Shown here: positions 18,411-30,100 of the stretch, piece by piece | Numbering within the stretch: the stretch's first letter is position 1 | Layout: every line of letters begins with the position of its first letter | Made by a program: the position numbers and the translations under genes | Notes under the pieces: model-generated | Told to the model about the DNA's origin: nothing | What the model saw: only the letters and a program-made list of their open reading frames with translations | Database searches by the model: none | Assembly (NCBI GenBank): GCA_005223375.1 | Contig: RXOD01003873.1 | Span: forward strand, 1-41,720 | From: Amoebophrya sp. AT5.2 | Taxonomy: Eukaryota; Sar; Dinophyceae; Syndiniales; Amoebophryaceae | Direction: 5' to 3' | DNA length: 41,720 nucleotides

Positions 18411-20193
18411 CCAATGAGCCTCGGCGGTTGTCTTTTCCTGGCGTTTCGGTCGCTCGCGTTCTTTGTCTTTTGACGACGAAAGGCAAAGGAAGTGTAGGGG
18501 TGACCGACCATAAGTGAGTATTGCTAAGGGCATGATGATAGCGCGGACATCTACGCCATTGAACTGTAATACTAGGCGGAGGCAGGAGGGGGAACCGGAA
18601 CTCTTTGCCCCATGCGTTCCTTCTGCTGCAGCATCACCGTTGTTTTCGAATTGATATTCATCTTTTAGTACCGAAAAACAAACGTCGTTCCGCCCCTGCA
18701 TCGTAAACATCACCATCGTGGGCGCGGGAGGCACCAGCTACAAGTACTGTCATCGTGTTGGCGGTTTCGCTGCGCGGCATGTAGCAATCGTGTTGAATAC
18801 GCCGATTCTTTTTATCTGGCTTCCAAATATTAAGTGCGTGCTGATCTCTTTCCAGTTCAACTCAATTGATAATTGAAGAAGGCATACAGTAGATAATCGC
18901 TTCTGCGTCCCGTACTGCAACGCTACATCAACGACCCATAGAATTTGTATTTGTGTATGTCCATCATTTGTGGATCGATTTAGATATTTGTACCATTTCA
19001 TTTGAAAACAAAACTCAATGTGTTCCACTATCGCGTTTCTTGGTCTGTTTTTTCCACCACCCGAATATGGGGTGAAATGATGATGGTCATGCGTCAATTT
19101 TGTTGTTCCCGTCGGAACCCCAACCCGCAGGAAAGAATGAGAGCCGTATCCCGGCAGCAGCCAGACTCATCCAGCGCAGGCTAGGCAGACCCTGGAGCAC
19201 TGGAGATGATCGAACCGCTTTAGCGAGCCACTGGCTCAAATGGATCATCAGATCGCGGCAAAACGATTTTCCCGGCGAGCAAAGGAACGGATGGAATCGG
19301 TTCTCGTTTTTACTCGTGCTCCAGGTCGGTGCTGCTTGTCGCGATTGCTTCCGCCAATGAGTCTCTGCATAGATCGCTTTTCTCGGTCGGTGCGCTGGAA
19401 GCCGTTCTGTCGTACCTATAATCGATCGGTGGCAGGAATTAGAGGAAGCGATCCGATGGCGTTTCGTGCAATATTAAAGCTGGGAAGACGAGTTCTTCGA
19501 TGCAGGGTCTATAATCGGTCTATGATAGGTCGTGGTCGTTCTCGTTTATCAGTTTTCCATTTCCGTTTCCTCGGTCTCTCCTGAGGGCCGTTTTCGGGTC
19601 TGCAGCTCGTGAGCCACCGTGTAAACACTCTCTCTCTCTCTCTCTCTCTCTCGTAAACAATAACTCGGTTGCCTTCGTCCTAAGGGAGCAATCCGGAACC
19701 GTCGCGAACGAATCGGGAACCGTCGCGAACGTCCGTTGTCAGCGACAGCCTCCGTCTGTGAAAAACGGCCCTAAAAAGCCTTAGTCTACTGAGTCTCGCC
19801 TCTTTACTGCTCTGGCAAAAACTGCTGACCTATCAGGACCCCTCGGCTATTTCACTCAGCAATATGAATATCCGTAGGCTAAGCCCATAAGGGAAAGGGA
19901 TCCTTCCTTGATTCTGCAATTTATTCTCTTCTATTTCAACATCGGAGTAGCTGTCAATCGATTCATCGCTACTCAATCGACCTGTAGCATCTTCGGAGCA
20001 GTGGTGTATAAGTTAGAAGGTATTGTATATGTTAGAGCGGGGCCCGGCGGCCTCTCGGGCCGGGTCGCGGGCGTATAGCTTTACAGCTATGCAGCTCGTC
20101 GTCTAACTACTACTGAAAAGGCGTTCACTCCAAATCGTCCTATACAACACTTCTGCATTTTTATACACAACTTCTACATTTAATACCTCGGAG
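18411..20193. other. Intergenic region with microsatellite and small repeats
   Basis: No supportable gene on either strand. It holds a (CT)12 microsatellite at 19628-19652, two copies of GGAACCGTCGCGAACG (19695-19710 and 19716-19731), a GC-rich inverted repeat near 20041-20065, and an 11-bp inverted pair enclosing the microsatellite (see next entry). The last 80 bases before the next ATG are AT-rich (TTTTTATACA, ACATTTAATACC) and probably hold its promoter. Confidence 0.5.
19584..19772. repeat. 189-bp block bounded by 11-bp inverted repeats, with CT microsatellite
   Basis: AGGGCCGTTTT (19584-19594) and AAAACGGCCCT (19762-19772) are perfect inverted copies. The (CT)n tract 19628-19652 lies between, flanked on both sides by GTAAACA. 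No target duplication is visible outside, so a mobile origin is only a possibility. Confidence 0.55.
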
Positions 20194-22030
20194 ATGGAGT
20201 CTGAGGACCTGGTCGCATCGAACCCGTATCGGGCGCCTTCACGGGCGTCCATCGGCGCGGCGGACCCCTACAACGACACCGCCCCCTACAACGCCCCCAC
20301 CGCGAAGGCGCGGCAGTCGTATGCGAAGCTGGGCAGGCCCGTGTCCGACAAGAACATCCTCGATGCGAAGAAGGCGGCCCCCCCGCCGCCGGCCCCCGGG
20401 TCTACCGCGGTTGATTTTCCAGCTGTTACCGCGATGGGGTTGGGGTTAATAACCCTCCTCTGGTTCCTGTCGATGACCACGAACAAACTCTCTGACGAGG
20501 ACTACAAGAAGCTGGGTCCGGGGGTGCTCGGTCAGTACGGCGGCGGGTGCCGGGAACTCACTTTTACGCTGTACAACCAAGTGTTCGCACAAGCGTTCGT
20601 GGTGTCGAACAGTGTTGTTTTCCTAATTTGCGGCATGCTGTTCATCTTCGTCGGCTTGTGGACGGAGTTCGTGTACGAGGCGAAGGCGTTCGTTTTGCTG
20701 CTGCTGATCTTCTACGTGGTCACGATCTTACAGAGCGTGGTGATCGATTTGACGAGCAAAACCGACAAGTACCAGAGCTGTGGACTGCCAAGTTTATTGG
20801 TGCAGATGATGATCTGGCTGCCGTGGCAACGCTGCTACGAAATCAGAAGCATTTTGTACCCGAAGGAGTCGGGGAAAAAAGTCGACGACGGAAAAATATC
20901 GCCAGAAGCAGCACAGATGGGGGTAAGGATTTGGACTATTTTTTTAAGCAGTAGTGCTGTACGACTATTTTTTTAAGCATCCAGACTGTCATGAGAAGGG
21001 ACCGTCGGTCGACCACCGAAATCGCCGGTCTCGAGGATGAGCAGATAATATCCATTTCTGGATTATTTTTGTTATCGTTATGGGCAAAGCCGGAGTTTAT
21101 TGAAATAAAACTGAACGACCAGGTGACCCACGACACGCTGAAGGCGATGGGGTGTCCCCATGAGGAGGCTTGTCACGAGGACGTACGGAAGCGGAAGGAG
21201 AAGATCGACCAGTACCGGCTCCGGTACCGGGAGGAGAACCTCTCCGAGCGGGACCGGTTGCTGCAAACCTGCCCCTACCCGGCGCTGTGGCTGTTCTTTC
21301 TCATCGCGGGGATTCCGCTGCTAGCGATCGGGTCGCTCTTCCTGCTGCAAGACGGCATGATCAGAAATTACAACGCCATCATCGTCATCGTACCTATCAT
21401 TTGTTTCCTATGCATACATGAATTTAGGACATGTTTTAGTTTTAGATTTAGTCGGATCCATGAGCGGGATGTCACTAGCTAAAATCCATCGATCCATTTA
21501 TTACCCTGCGAAGCGCGATGCGTATCCATACAGCTCGAACCGGAGGAATAAATGCACCGCCATCCATGTAGTAGTACAGTGCGATCCGATTAAGTGGTAG
21601 AGTCAACACCCCAACCATATTTAATCAGCTGAAAAATTATCTTTCCTCGCCGTGAAGATCGCCCTCACTTCACTACAACCAACAACAGTCTTCCTGCCTG
21701 GTGGGCGCGATTTTGGGTTTGGTGATCATGATGATCCCTTGGGTGAAGCAGAAGAACTTCCGGCATGAGCCTTTGCGCAAGATGGAGCTGGCTCTGGAGA
21801 ATCCCGATGACGACGACTTCGAAATGTTCGACGTGGACGTTGGCGGCGACGGCGGCGACGCGGAGGAGTCTGCGGACATCGGGGGGGATTGGATGGTTAG
21901 TGATACGGTTTACCACCGCTACAACCACAACTTCATCTGCAAACTGCTGTTTTGCCTGGCCACCATCTCGCTGGCGAGCTACATGTGCGTGGTATCGCGG
22001 AACTTGCTGTTCGAGCGCTTCAAAAAATAG
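20194..22030 (+). CDS. Three-exon multi-pass membrane protein, 445 residues
   Basis: Exon 1 20194-20922, exon 2 21123-21389, exon 3 21689-22030. Introns 20923-21122 (GTAAGG...CAG) and 21390-21688 (GTACCT...CAG) are both phase 0 and give 243+89+113 codons. The first ATG follows an AT-rich leader. The N-terminal ~75 residues are Pro/Ala/Tyr-rich and cytosol-like. Hydrophobic segments follow: residues ~78-96 (A-M-G-L-G-L-I-T-L-L-W-F-L), ~139-155, ~162-185, then in exon 2 P-A-L-W-L-F-F-L-I-A-G-I-P-L-L-A-I-G. The exon 2/3 join itself creates one helix (I-I-V-I + S-S-C-L-V-G-A-I-L-G-L-V), strong support for the splice. The last helix is L-L-F-C-L-A-T-I-S-L-A-S-Y. An acidic Asp/Gly loop precedes it. 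About six helices in total. Family not recognised; a role in an internal or surface membrane is all that can be said. Confidence 0.8.
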
Positions 22031-24102
22031 CTGCATTGATGGCCAATGGCGCCATCATGCCGTAAAGAGCGATCTTCTGGTGGGGTAGCGATTTGGAAGG
22101 GAAAGCGGTGGGATCATTCGATTTCTGAGAGGCGAGATCGATTTCGAACCGGTTGAATCCAGTACGCGACAGATCAATGGACACGACCACACTTTTAATA
22201 TCCATTTCCATCATACAGCGTTTAAAACGTTTTATTGTTTTGATTGTTGCTTTCATCATACATTGGCTTCAGCTGTCCAGCAAGGGCAGAAAGCGAAGCG
22301 CGGAGTTCGCTTTTTCAATCATTTTGCACAGGTTTTACTTTTAGCATGCTATGGACAGAGGTTTTTTTAGCACTCACCCACCGAATACATAGAGAGTTTC
22401 TGACAATGATAGCTTTCATCGAGGCAGTAGGACAGACATTCATTGTAATAGGGAGCTACACAGTTTTGTTTTGTTCGGGCGGGGTTTTTTGAAAGTCCCG
22501 ATCGAGCAGAAGTGCGGAACTTTCGTCCTCGGCTGATGTTGATTCCAGGCCCGCGCAAAGGAGGTGAATTTCACTCGATTGGAACTGGACGAGGGCACCA
22601 GAAACTATCTATCACGCCGGGATGGAAATAAACCAAATCAAAAAATAAACTTGCCCCTGCTGCTGTTCCGGAGGTGCGGGCTTTCGTCGAGCGGCGCACG
22701 GTTCGATTTTCAAAACGAAGACGGCTGTTCGCGATGTTGATGTCCAACACCTCATGGACAGGAATCTCATGAAGCGAAGAAAAAAAGCGCATTCGGTTCA
22801 GCAAAACGGATCAGGCACGAGTGAAGGAAGAAGGCTGCAGTTTCGATCACACGAGCCACCACTCACTTCTAAATAACTTTTTCAGCTTTCGTAAACGCAT
22901 CCGTAAAGCATCCGTTAGGGCGAAGGCTTTCGTACAGGACACAAAAGGAGGGTGCCATAGCTGTAGCCGTCATCAGTTTTCGTAGCACCAGGAAAAGAAA
23001 CCTACGTTTTCGTCCGAGTACGCGCACCTCCGTCGATAAACGTCTTCCGTTGAGCTGTGAGGGAGGAGAAAGCGGATTGTTCCTAGTAGTTTGTTTCTCG
23101 GAAGCCTGCAAATCCGAAGATAGAAGCAAGTGGTGGCGAAAGATTCGGTCTCAGCTTTTTTCATCTGCGCTTCTTCCATAGGTTCATAGATTCAAGAAGA
23201 GTGACACACACGCTTGGTTTCGGTCGTATTTTGTTCGTGCTGACCACGCATCTTCATGCCATTGCAGAAGAAGAGAGGGACATCTTCAGTGACTACAGTT
23301 TCTTCATCTCGGTCCTGTCGTTGGCGGCATCGGCAAAGTGGCGTTTTAGAAGCATATTGATTTGTCAGACAAAGTCATAAGACGAAGAGGAGAGACGAGA
23401 CATATCATGGTGCACCATCCGACGTTCATGTTGAAAACTTGAAAAAAAAGTTGTGCTCTAGGCGGAAGAGGACCGCCAGCACGAAAGCATCATCATGCTT
23501 CAAAAACTCATCTCAATCAACCACCTCGCATGACCCATCGGACGGCCCATCGATAATCAATCTCTACCCGCGATTGGATTGGAAATGGAACCGATAGGCT
23601 CTTTCCGTTTTTTCGAAGAGTGAGATAGGTCGTTCTACCAGGAGTATTGATTAGTGACTATTTTCATCTGTACCGATTTCGAATAATTGTCTATTTCCGA
23701 TTCTAGCTTTCACCTATTACGATTTTATCATTACACCTTTTTAGCGAAACTATTACTATTCACACTATCAGATTTTTATCATTCTAAGCACCTAGTATTT
23801 TTCCATTCTATTTACCTATGCATTTTTAGGATTTATAAGCAGATACATCACTCACCTAGACTCTAGTTTTTAGACTATTTTAGCTACGAACTAGGCCTAG
23901 GACACTATACCTAAAAATCTATCTAAATACCAGAGTCCACTCATATCTCTACTATTTTCTCTATCTATTTTTAGGAAATTCTTGCATGCTCACTACTACT
24001 CAAGATGTCGCTTCTACTTGATTCCTTCAGTCGGGAAGTGACGGCGGTTGACGGCAGCTTGACTAGCGGTTCTTTTTCTCAGATCCAGGCGTGTTCTCAG
24101 AG
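22031..24102. other. Intergenic region, no gene recognised
   Basis: Only short frames of shadow-like composition occur. The stretch 23640-24000 is AT- and pyrimidine-rich with many CTATTT/ACCTA words. The run TTCTTTTTCTCAG just before 24081 resembles a 3' splice site, so an unplaced 5' exon of the giant gene may lie here. Confidence 0.45.
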
Positions 24103-27100
24103 ATGTTCGACGACGGCAATCTTCTTCAAGACGGCGATCTTCCCGCAAGCCGGGTGATGGAGTCTGGCCCGGGGGATATTTTCCTCGGCGCCGGCCGTTG
24201 CTTGGCCGGCGGCAGTTCAAGTTCTTCGTCCTCGAGAACAAGGTGGCAAGAAGATGATGCTGGTGCCGCATCAAAAACAGAAGTCGAGCGATCAAGACGG
24301 CCGTGGCAGCGGCCCGTCGGAACCTCTTCGTCTGTCTGGGGGCCGAAAGTAGGGATGGACCTCGATCAAACGTCGGATCGTAGTTCCAGAACAGCGACTC
24401 TGTGGCAGCAGAGAAGCGGTTCTGCAAAGTCCTCTTCCTACCCCCCAACGAGGAGAAGGCAGCGGGCGCGGCTTCGCGACAAAATGTTGGAAGCAGAAAA
24501 AATAGTAGCGGCCGACGATTCCACGGCCACTGTTGGTCCGGCGCAGCACCCGCCGCGGCACCAGTTGGATCGGAGAAGGCACTGCAGCACCACCACCAGC
24601 GAAACCAGCAACCGAAAACAGACACAACAGCAGCATCACCAAACAGGAGCAAAGGGGTTTTTCTCTTTCCTTCCGTTCCTCCTTTTTTTGCTGCTGCAAC
24701 TGTCGATTCCCGGAACCGACGCCTTCGTGCTGATATCGCGTGTGGGTGAGATCTCTCTGCTCGGGCCGATCGATATCGATCCGCGAAACAACGTGCAGCC
24801 GCAGGTGAGTTTCCGGTACAACGGCGTGCGGAAGTGGTCCATCTACCGGAATCCGGGCCAGAGCGAGGACGACCACCAACGAGGCGCACTCGTGATCGCG
24901 AGGGAAGACGAGGTATACTCTCTTACTACTAGTAGACAAATATCTGATGCCGACGGTTTAGTATTAGTACCTTTACAGATTTTGTTTTTTGCATAGCCGC
25001 ATCGCCATCTTCTCGTACCCATGGCCAGAGCGAGACACTCTGTCCATGGCCCGCGATGGTGCATAGCCGCATAGCCATCTCCATGAAACTTTAGGGAAGA
25101 ATACGTGCGTGCGGGCACTAGGTCTCCTCCGCTTCCGCACCGGTATCCGATGCTACCCGCCTGCTGTGGCGTTGCTTTCGGCTGCGCTGTGTTGCTCTCA
25201 CTTCTCCGTGACTGCCGCCGATTTTTTCTAAAAGTTGGTGCATCTCGTCTTCCCCCGCGATCACCAACGAGGCGCACTCGTGATCGCGAGGGAAGACGAG
25301 GTAGACTTACAGCACATATTTATAGATGCCGAGGAGATCATGTGGACATCAATTGGCGATGATGATGATGGTGATTTACCCAATTCATGCAAATCAATCG
25401 AGCGCTGGGTGTCAAAGTTCCATGATGGCTATTAGATGTTTTTGCAAGAAGGGCATAGCCATTTTTACCGATAGTTAGCGAGTAGAGGACTTATTTGAAT
25501 TCTTTCGATATCGGATATCGCGAAAATTCTGTCCACCTAACTCCAATCAAAAATCCCCCAGGCTGCGGTTCCTGGCGGCGAATCCACGCGCCAGGACTAC
25601 ATTACGTTGAAGATGACGGACGAGGAGGTGCTTTTCTGGACCAAGCTTTCCGTCACCGACGCTGTCACGTTAGGGAAGACGTTGTCGGTGAATTCGGACT
25701 CCCGTCTTGCAGGCAAGACAGTGATCGGCGCGCCGCAACTCGCTTCCGACACCTCCGCCGGTACGGTGGTGGCGAACAAGCTTTCTGTCGCCCAGGAAAC
25801 CGTGTTCGGCGAAGCGTTGTCCGTCCGGCAGAAGACCATGCTCGGCTCGCAATTGTCTGTGTTCGGCGACGGCTTCTTCGGCGCGGGGATGTCTGTCCGG
25901 CAGTTCGTCATGTTCGGCCACCGTTTGTCCGTGCGGAATTTCGTGAGCTTCAGCAGCTGCTTTTCTTTACGGTACTTCGCGCGGTGCGGCAGCAATTTGT
26001 CGGTGTTTCAGTGGGCGCGGTTCGGGTCGTCTATGAGTGTTCTCGGGTTTACGCAGCTGGCGAGTTCCCTCTCCGTGACCGCCTTCACGCGATTGGGGGG
26101 GAATTTGAGCGTGTTCTGCAAGGCGATGCTGGGGCAGGCGCAGTCCGTTTTTGACTTCGTTTCCATCGGTTCGAGTCTCTCCGTGCGCCAGTACCAGCGC
26201 TGCGGGTCTTCGTTGTCCGTGTTCGGGATGAGCCGCATGGGGTCCATGCTCTCCATTTTGGATTACATCAGCTGCGGGTCGACGATCTCGGTCCGCGGGT
26301 TCGCGCGCTACGGCTCGTCGCTGTCGGCGTACGGCATGCTGCGGATGGGATCCTGTCTCTCCATTCTGGACGTCTGCTACATCGGGTCGACGCTGTCGTT
26401 GAGGACCTTCGGCAGAGTCGGCAGCAGCTTCTCGGTGTACGGCGTGACGAGATTAGGCAGCTCCCTCTCCGTGCTGGACTTCGCGGGCATGGGCAGTGCG
26501 TTATCCCTAAGGGCCTATTGCCGCATCGGCAGCGGCGCGAGCTGCTACGGGATGGGGCGGCTGGGCAGCAACCTCTCGATTCTGGATTTCGTGCACATCG
26601 GGTCGGCACTGTCGTTAAGGTCGTACAACCGGATCGGGTTCACCATGAGCGTGTACGGTTTGTGCCAGCTCGGATCGACGTTATCCATCTTGGACTTCGC
26701 GCACTTCTCGTCGTCCATGAGCGTGCGCAATTTCCTCCGCCTCGGTAGCGGACTGTCCCTCTACGGCGTGGGGCAGCTCGGGTCCGCGATGAGCGTGCTG
26801 GACTTCGTGTCGTTGGGATCCGCGATTTCGTGCCGGGCGTTCGCGCGGTTGGGGAGTACGTGCTCGGTGTACGGCTACTCGAGGTTGGGATCGAGTCTCT
26901 CGGTGCTGGATTTCTTCAATATCGGCTCATCGCTGTCGTCGCGGTCTTTGGTACGGTGCAGCAGCACGTGCTCCGTGTACGGAATCACGCGCATGGGGTC
27001 CAGCCTCAGCATGCTCGACTGCAGCTCTTTGGGTAGTTCCATGTCGCTGCGCTCGTTCCTGAGGGCGGGGTCGATCGTCTCCGTGTACGGGATGACGCGC

Positions 27101-30100
27101 ATCGGTTCGTTGCTTTCGGTACTGGACTACGCGCACTTCGGTTCTTCCGTGTCCATCCGCAACTTCATCCGGATCGGCAGCACGTGCTCGATCTTCGGCA
27201 ACACGCGCATGGGCTCGTACTTGTTGGTCACGCAGCAGGCCTACTTTTCCAGTTCCTGCAGCGTCAAATCCTTCGTCCGCCTCGGGAGCGCTCTCTCCAC
27301 CTTCGGCTGCGGCCGCTTCGGCAGCTCCGTCTCCGTGCTGGATTTCGTCAACTTCGCGAGCTCGTTGAGCTTACGAGGATTTGCGCGCCTGGGCTCGTCC
27401 TTTTCGCTGTACGGCATGAGTCGATTGGGCAGTCGCATTTCCGTGTTCGACTTCGTCAACATGGGCAGCTCGATGTCCACGCGCAGCTTCGGCCGGTTCG
27501 GATCCACCATGTCAGTGTACGGCGTCGGCAGTTTGGGGTCGTCGTTTTCGCTCCTCGACTGCGCGTCGATCGGGAGCACCATGTCTATCCGCGGGTTCGC
27601 GCGGATCGGCAGCAGCATTTCCGTGTACGGCATGACGCAGCTGGGGTCCGGACTCTCCATGCTGGACTGGGGCCACTTTGGGTCTACCATGTCCCTGCGC
27701 GGGTTCGCGCGCGTCGGCAGCGCGATGTCCGTATACGGGTTCACGCGGCTGGGATCGAGTCTCTCCGTGCTGGACTGCGGCCACTTCGGCAGCTGCACGA
27801 GTCTGCGCTCGTTCCTGCGCCTCGGCTCTTCCCTCTCCGTCTACGGGACGACGCGGATCGGGTCGAGTCTCTCCGTGCTGGACTTCGGCAGCTTCGGCAG
27901 CGGGGTGTCCGTGCGGACCTTCGTGCGCATGGGCAGCTCTTTGTCCATCTACGGGATGGCGCGGCTGGGGAGCAGTGTTTCTGTATTGGACTTCGGCCAC
28001 TTCGGCAGCAGCCTTTCCATCCGTCGCTTCGGCCGGATCGGTCACGCGGTCTCGGTCTACGGGCTCTCGCGGCTCGGCTCGTCCCTCTCCGCGCTCGACT
28101 TCGTGACCGTCGGATCTAGTATGTCGTTGCGCGCGTTGGCGCGCTTCGGCAGCTCGCTCTCCGTGTACGGCGCGGGCCGGTTGGGAAGCTCCCTCTCGAT
28201 TTTGGACTTCATCCACTTCGGCAGCTCTTTGTCCGTCCGAAATTTCTCCCGCATCGGCAGCAGCATTTCCGTGTTCGGCGTGGCGCGTTTGGGCTCGGCC
28301 GTTTCCGTGCTTGACTTCATCACGTTCGGCAGCAGCTGTTCGATCCGGTCCTACAGCCGCCTCGGCAGTTCGCTCTCGCTCTACGGGTTCGGCCGACTCG
28401 GCTCCAGCATGTCGGTGCTCGACTTCATATCCTTCGGCTCGAGTCTCTCCGTGAGGAACTGCGTGCGGTTCGGATCTTCGCTGTCCGCCTACGGCATAAC
28501 CAAACTCGGATCCAACCTCTCCGTCCTGGACTTCGCGTGCATGGGCAGCAGCATGTCGCTCCGCTCTTTCGCTCGACTCGGGAGTTCCATGTCGGTGTAC
28601 GGGTGCGGGCTGCTCGGATCGAGTATGTCTGTGCTCGACTTCGCTTCTATGAGCAGCGCGTGCTCCGTAAGGTCTTTCGCGCGCTTCGGCAGCCAGCTGT
28701 CCGTATACGGCATCACGCTGTGTGGAAGCTCATTGTCTCTTTTAGACGCGATGAGCGTGGGATCGGCGTTGAGTTGTCGCACGTTCTGCCGGCTGGGATC
28801 GAGTTGTTCGGCGTACGGCGTGACGCGGCTGGGGAGCGGGATCTCGATCCTGGACTCGATCTCCATCGGCAGCTCCTTTTCTTTGAGCCGGTTCGTGCGC
28901 GTCGGCAGCACTTTATCTGTGTTCGGGATCGCGCGGATGGGAAGTGCTTTATCCGTGCTGGACTTCGTCAGTCTCTCGTCCGGTGTGTCGATCCGCGGCG
29001 TCGTGCGACTCGGCTCGACCTTATCCCTCTACGGGCTGGGCCGGTTCGGAAGCGGACTCTCGGTTCTGGATTTCTCCACTTGCGGGAGCTCCTTTTCGCT
29101 GCGCAGTCTCGCGAGATTGGGCTCCACCATGTCGCTCTACGGGTGCGCGCGGATGGGAGGCAGCATGTCCGTGCTGGACTTCGTACACCTCGGCTCCGGG
29201 ATGTCGATGCGGAGCTTCATGCGGCTCGGCTCCTCTTAAGGAGGGGATCAACCCATTGGGCATTGGTCTGGCGGTGGGAGTCTTGTAGTTTCTCTCTTAG
29301 GTAGTCGCCGCCGAGCCGGCTCATCCCGTAGAGCGACGCGGGGGCAGCTGTGTTCGTGTTGTATTCCGTTTCATATTTTGTGTTGTATTTTGTCCTGTTA
29401 TTTAGGGTCGCATTGGATGCTCCGCCGTTACACCTGCTAGGGCGGAGGAAATGACCGACAAGCACGGCAAAGCGACAGCCGCTGGAGGCGTTAAAAATAG
29501 GTTTTGCGTGGGGTCGTATTTTGTCTCCTATTTCCATCCTCGTAGCTGTCGGTCTCAACAGCAGCCAAATCAACCACCTGCCACAAATGCCGCCGGGAAA
29601 TAGGGGTTTTTCACCCCTCTAATCCTCCATGTCGTTATTTGGGATCGCGCGGTTCGGCAGTTCTATGTCCGTGATCGATTTCGTGAACTTCGGCAGCGCA
29701 TTCAGCATCCGCTCCTACACAAGACTCGGGTCCGCGCTCTCCACCTACTACCTGGCGCGGGTCGGGAAGGAGCTCTCGGTGCTGGACAGCTCGCATTTGG
29801 GGTCTGCCCTGTCGCTGCGCTGCTACGCGCGGGTCGGCAGTGCATTGTCCGTGTTCGGTCAGGGACGCTGCGGATCTGCGCTTTCCCTGCTCGACATGCT
29901 GTCGCTCGGGTCGGGCCTGAGCTGCCGGGGGTTTGCGCGCCTCGGCAGCGCGATGAGCGTGTTCGGGCTAGCGCGGTTGGGTTCTTCCCTCTCGGTGTTG
30001 GACTTCATCTCGTTCGGCTCTTCGTTGTCCGTCCGCGTCCTCGGCCGCATGGGCAGCACGCTATCCGTGTACGGGTTCACGAAGTGCGGATCCAGCGTCT

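Noticed and set aside
19250..19285. Possible further copy of the dispersed motif (AAAACGATTTTCCCGG)
   Set aside because: Only partial similarity, without the palindromic TTTTTCCGGAAAA core, so not counted as a family member.
29231..29627. Canonical GT/AG intron interpretation of the solenoid interruption
   Set aside because: No GT/AG pair near the ends restores the coil register. Only the direct-repeat boundaries do.
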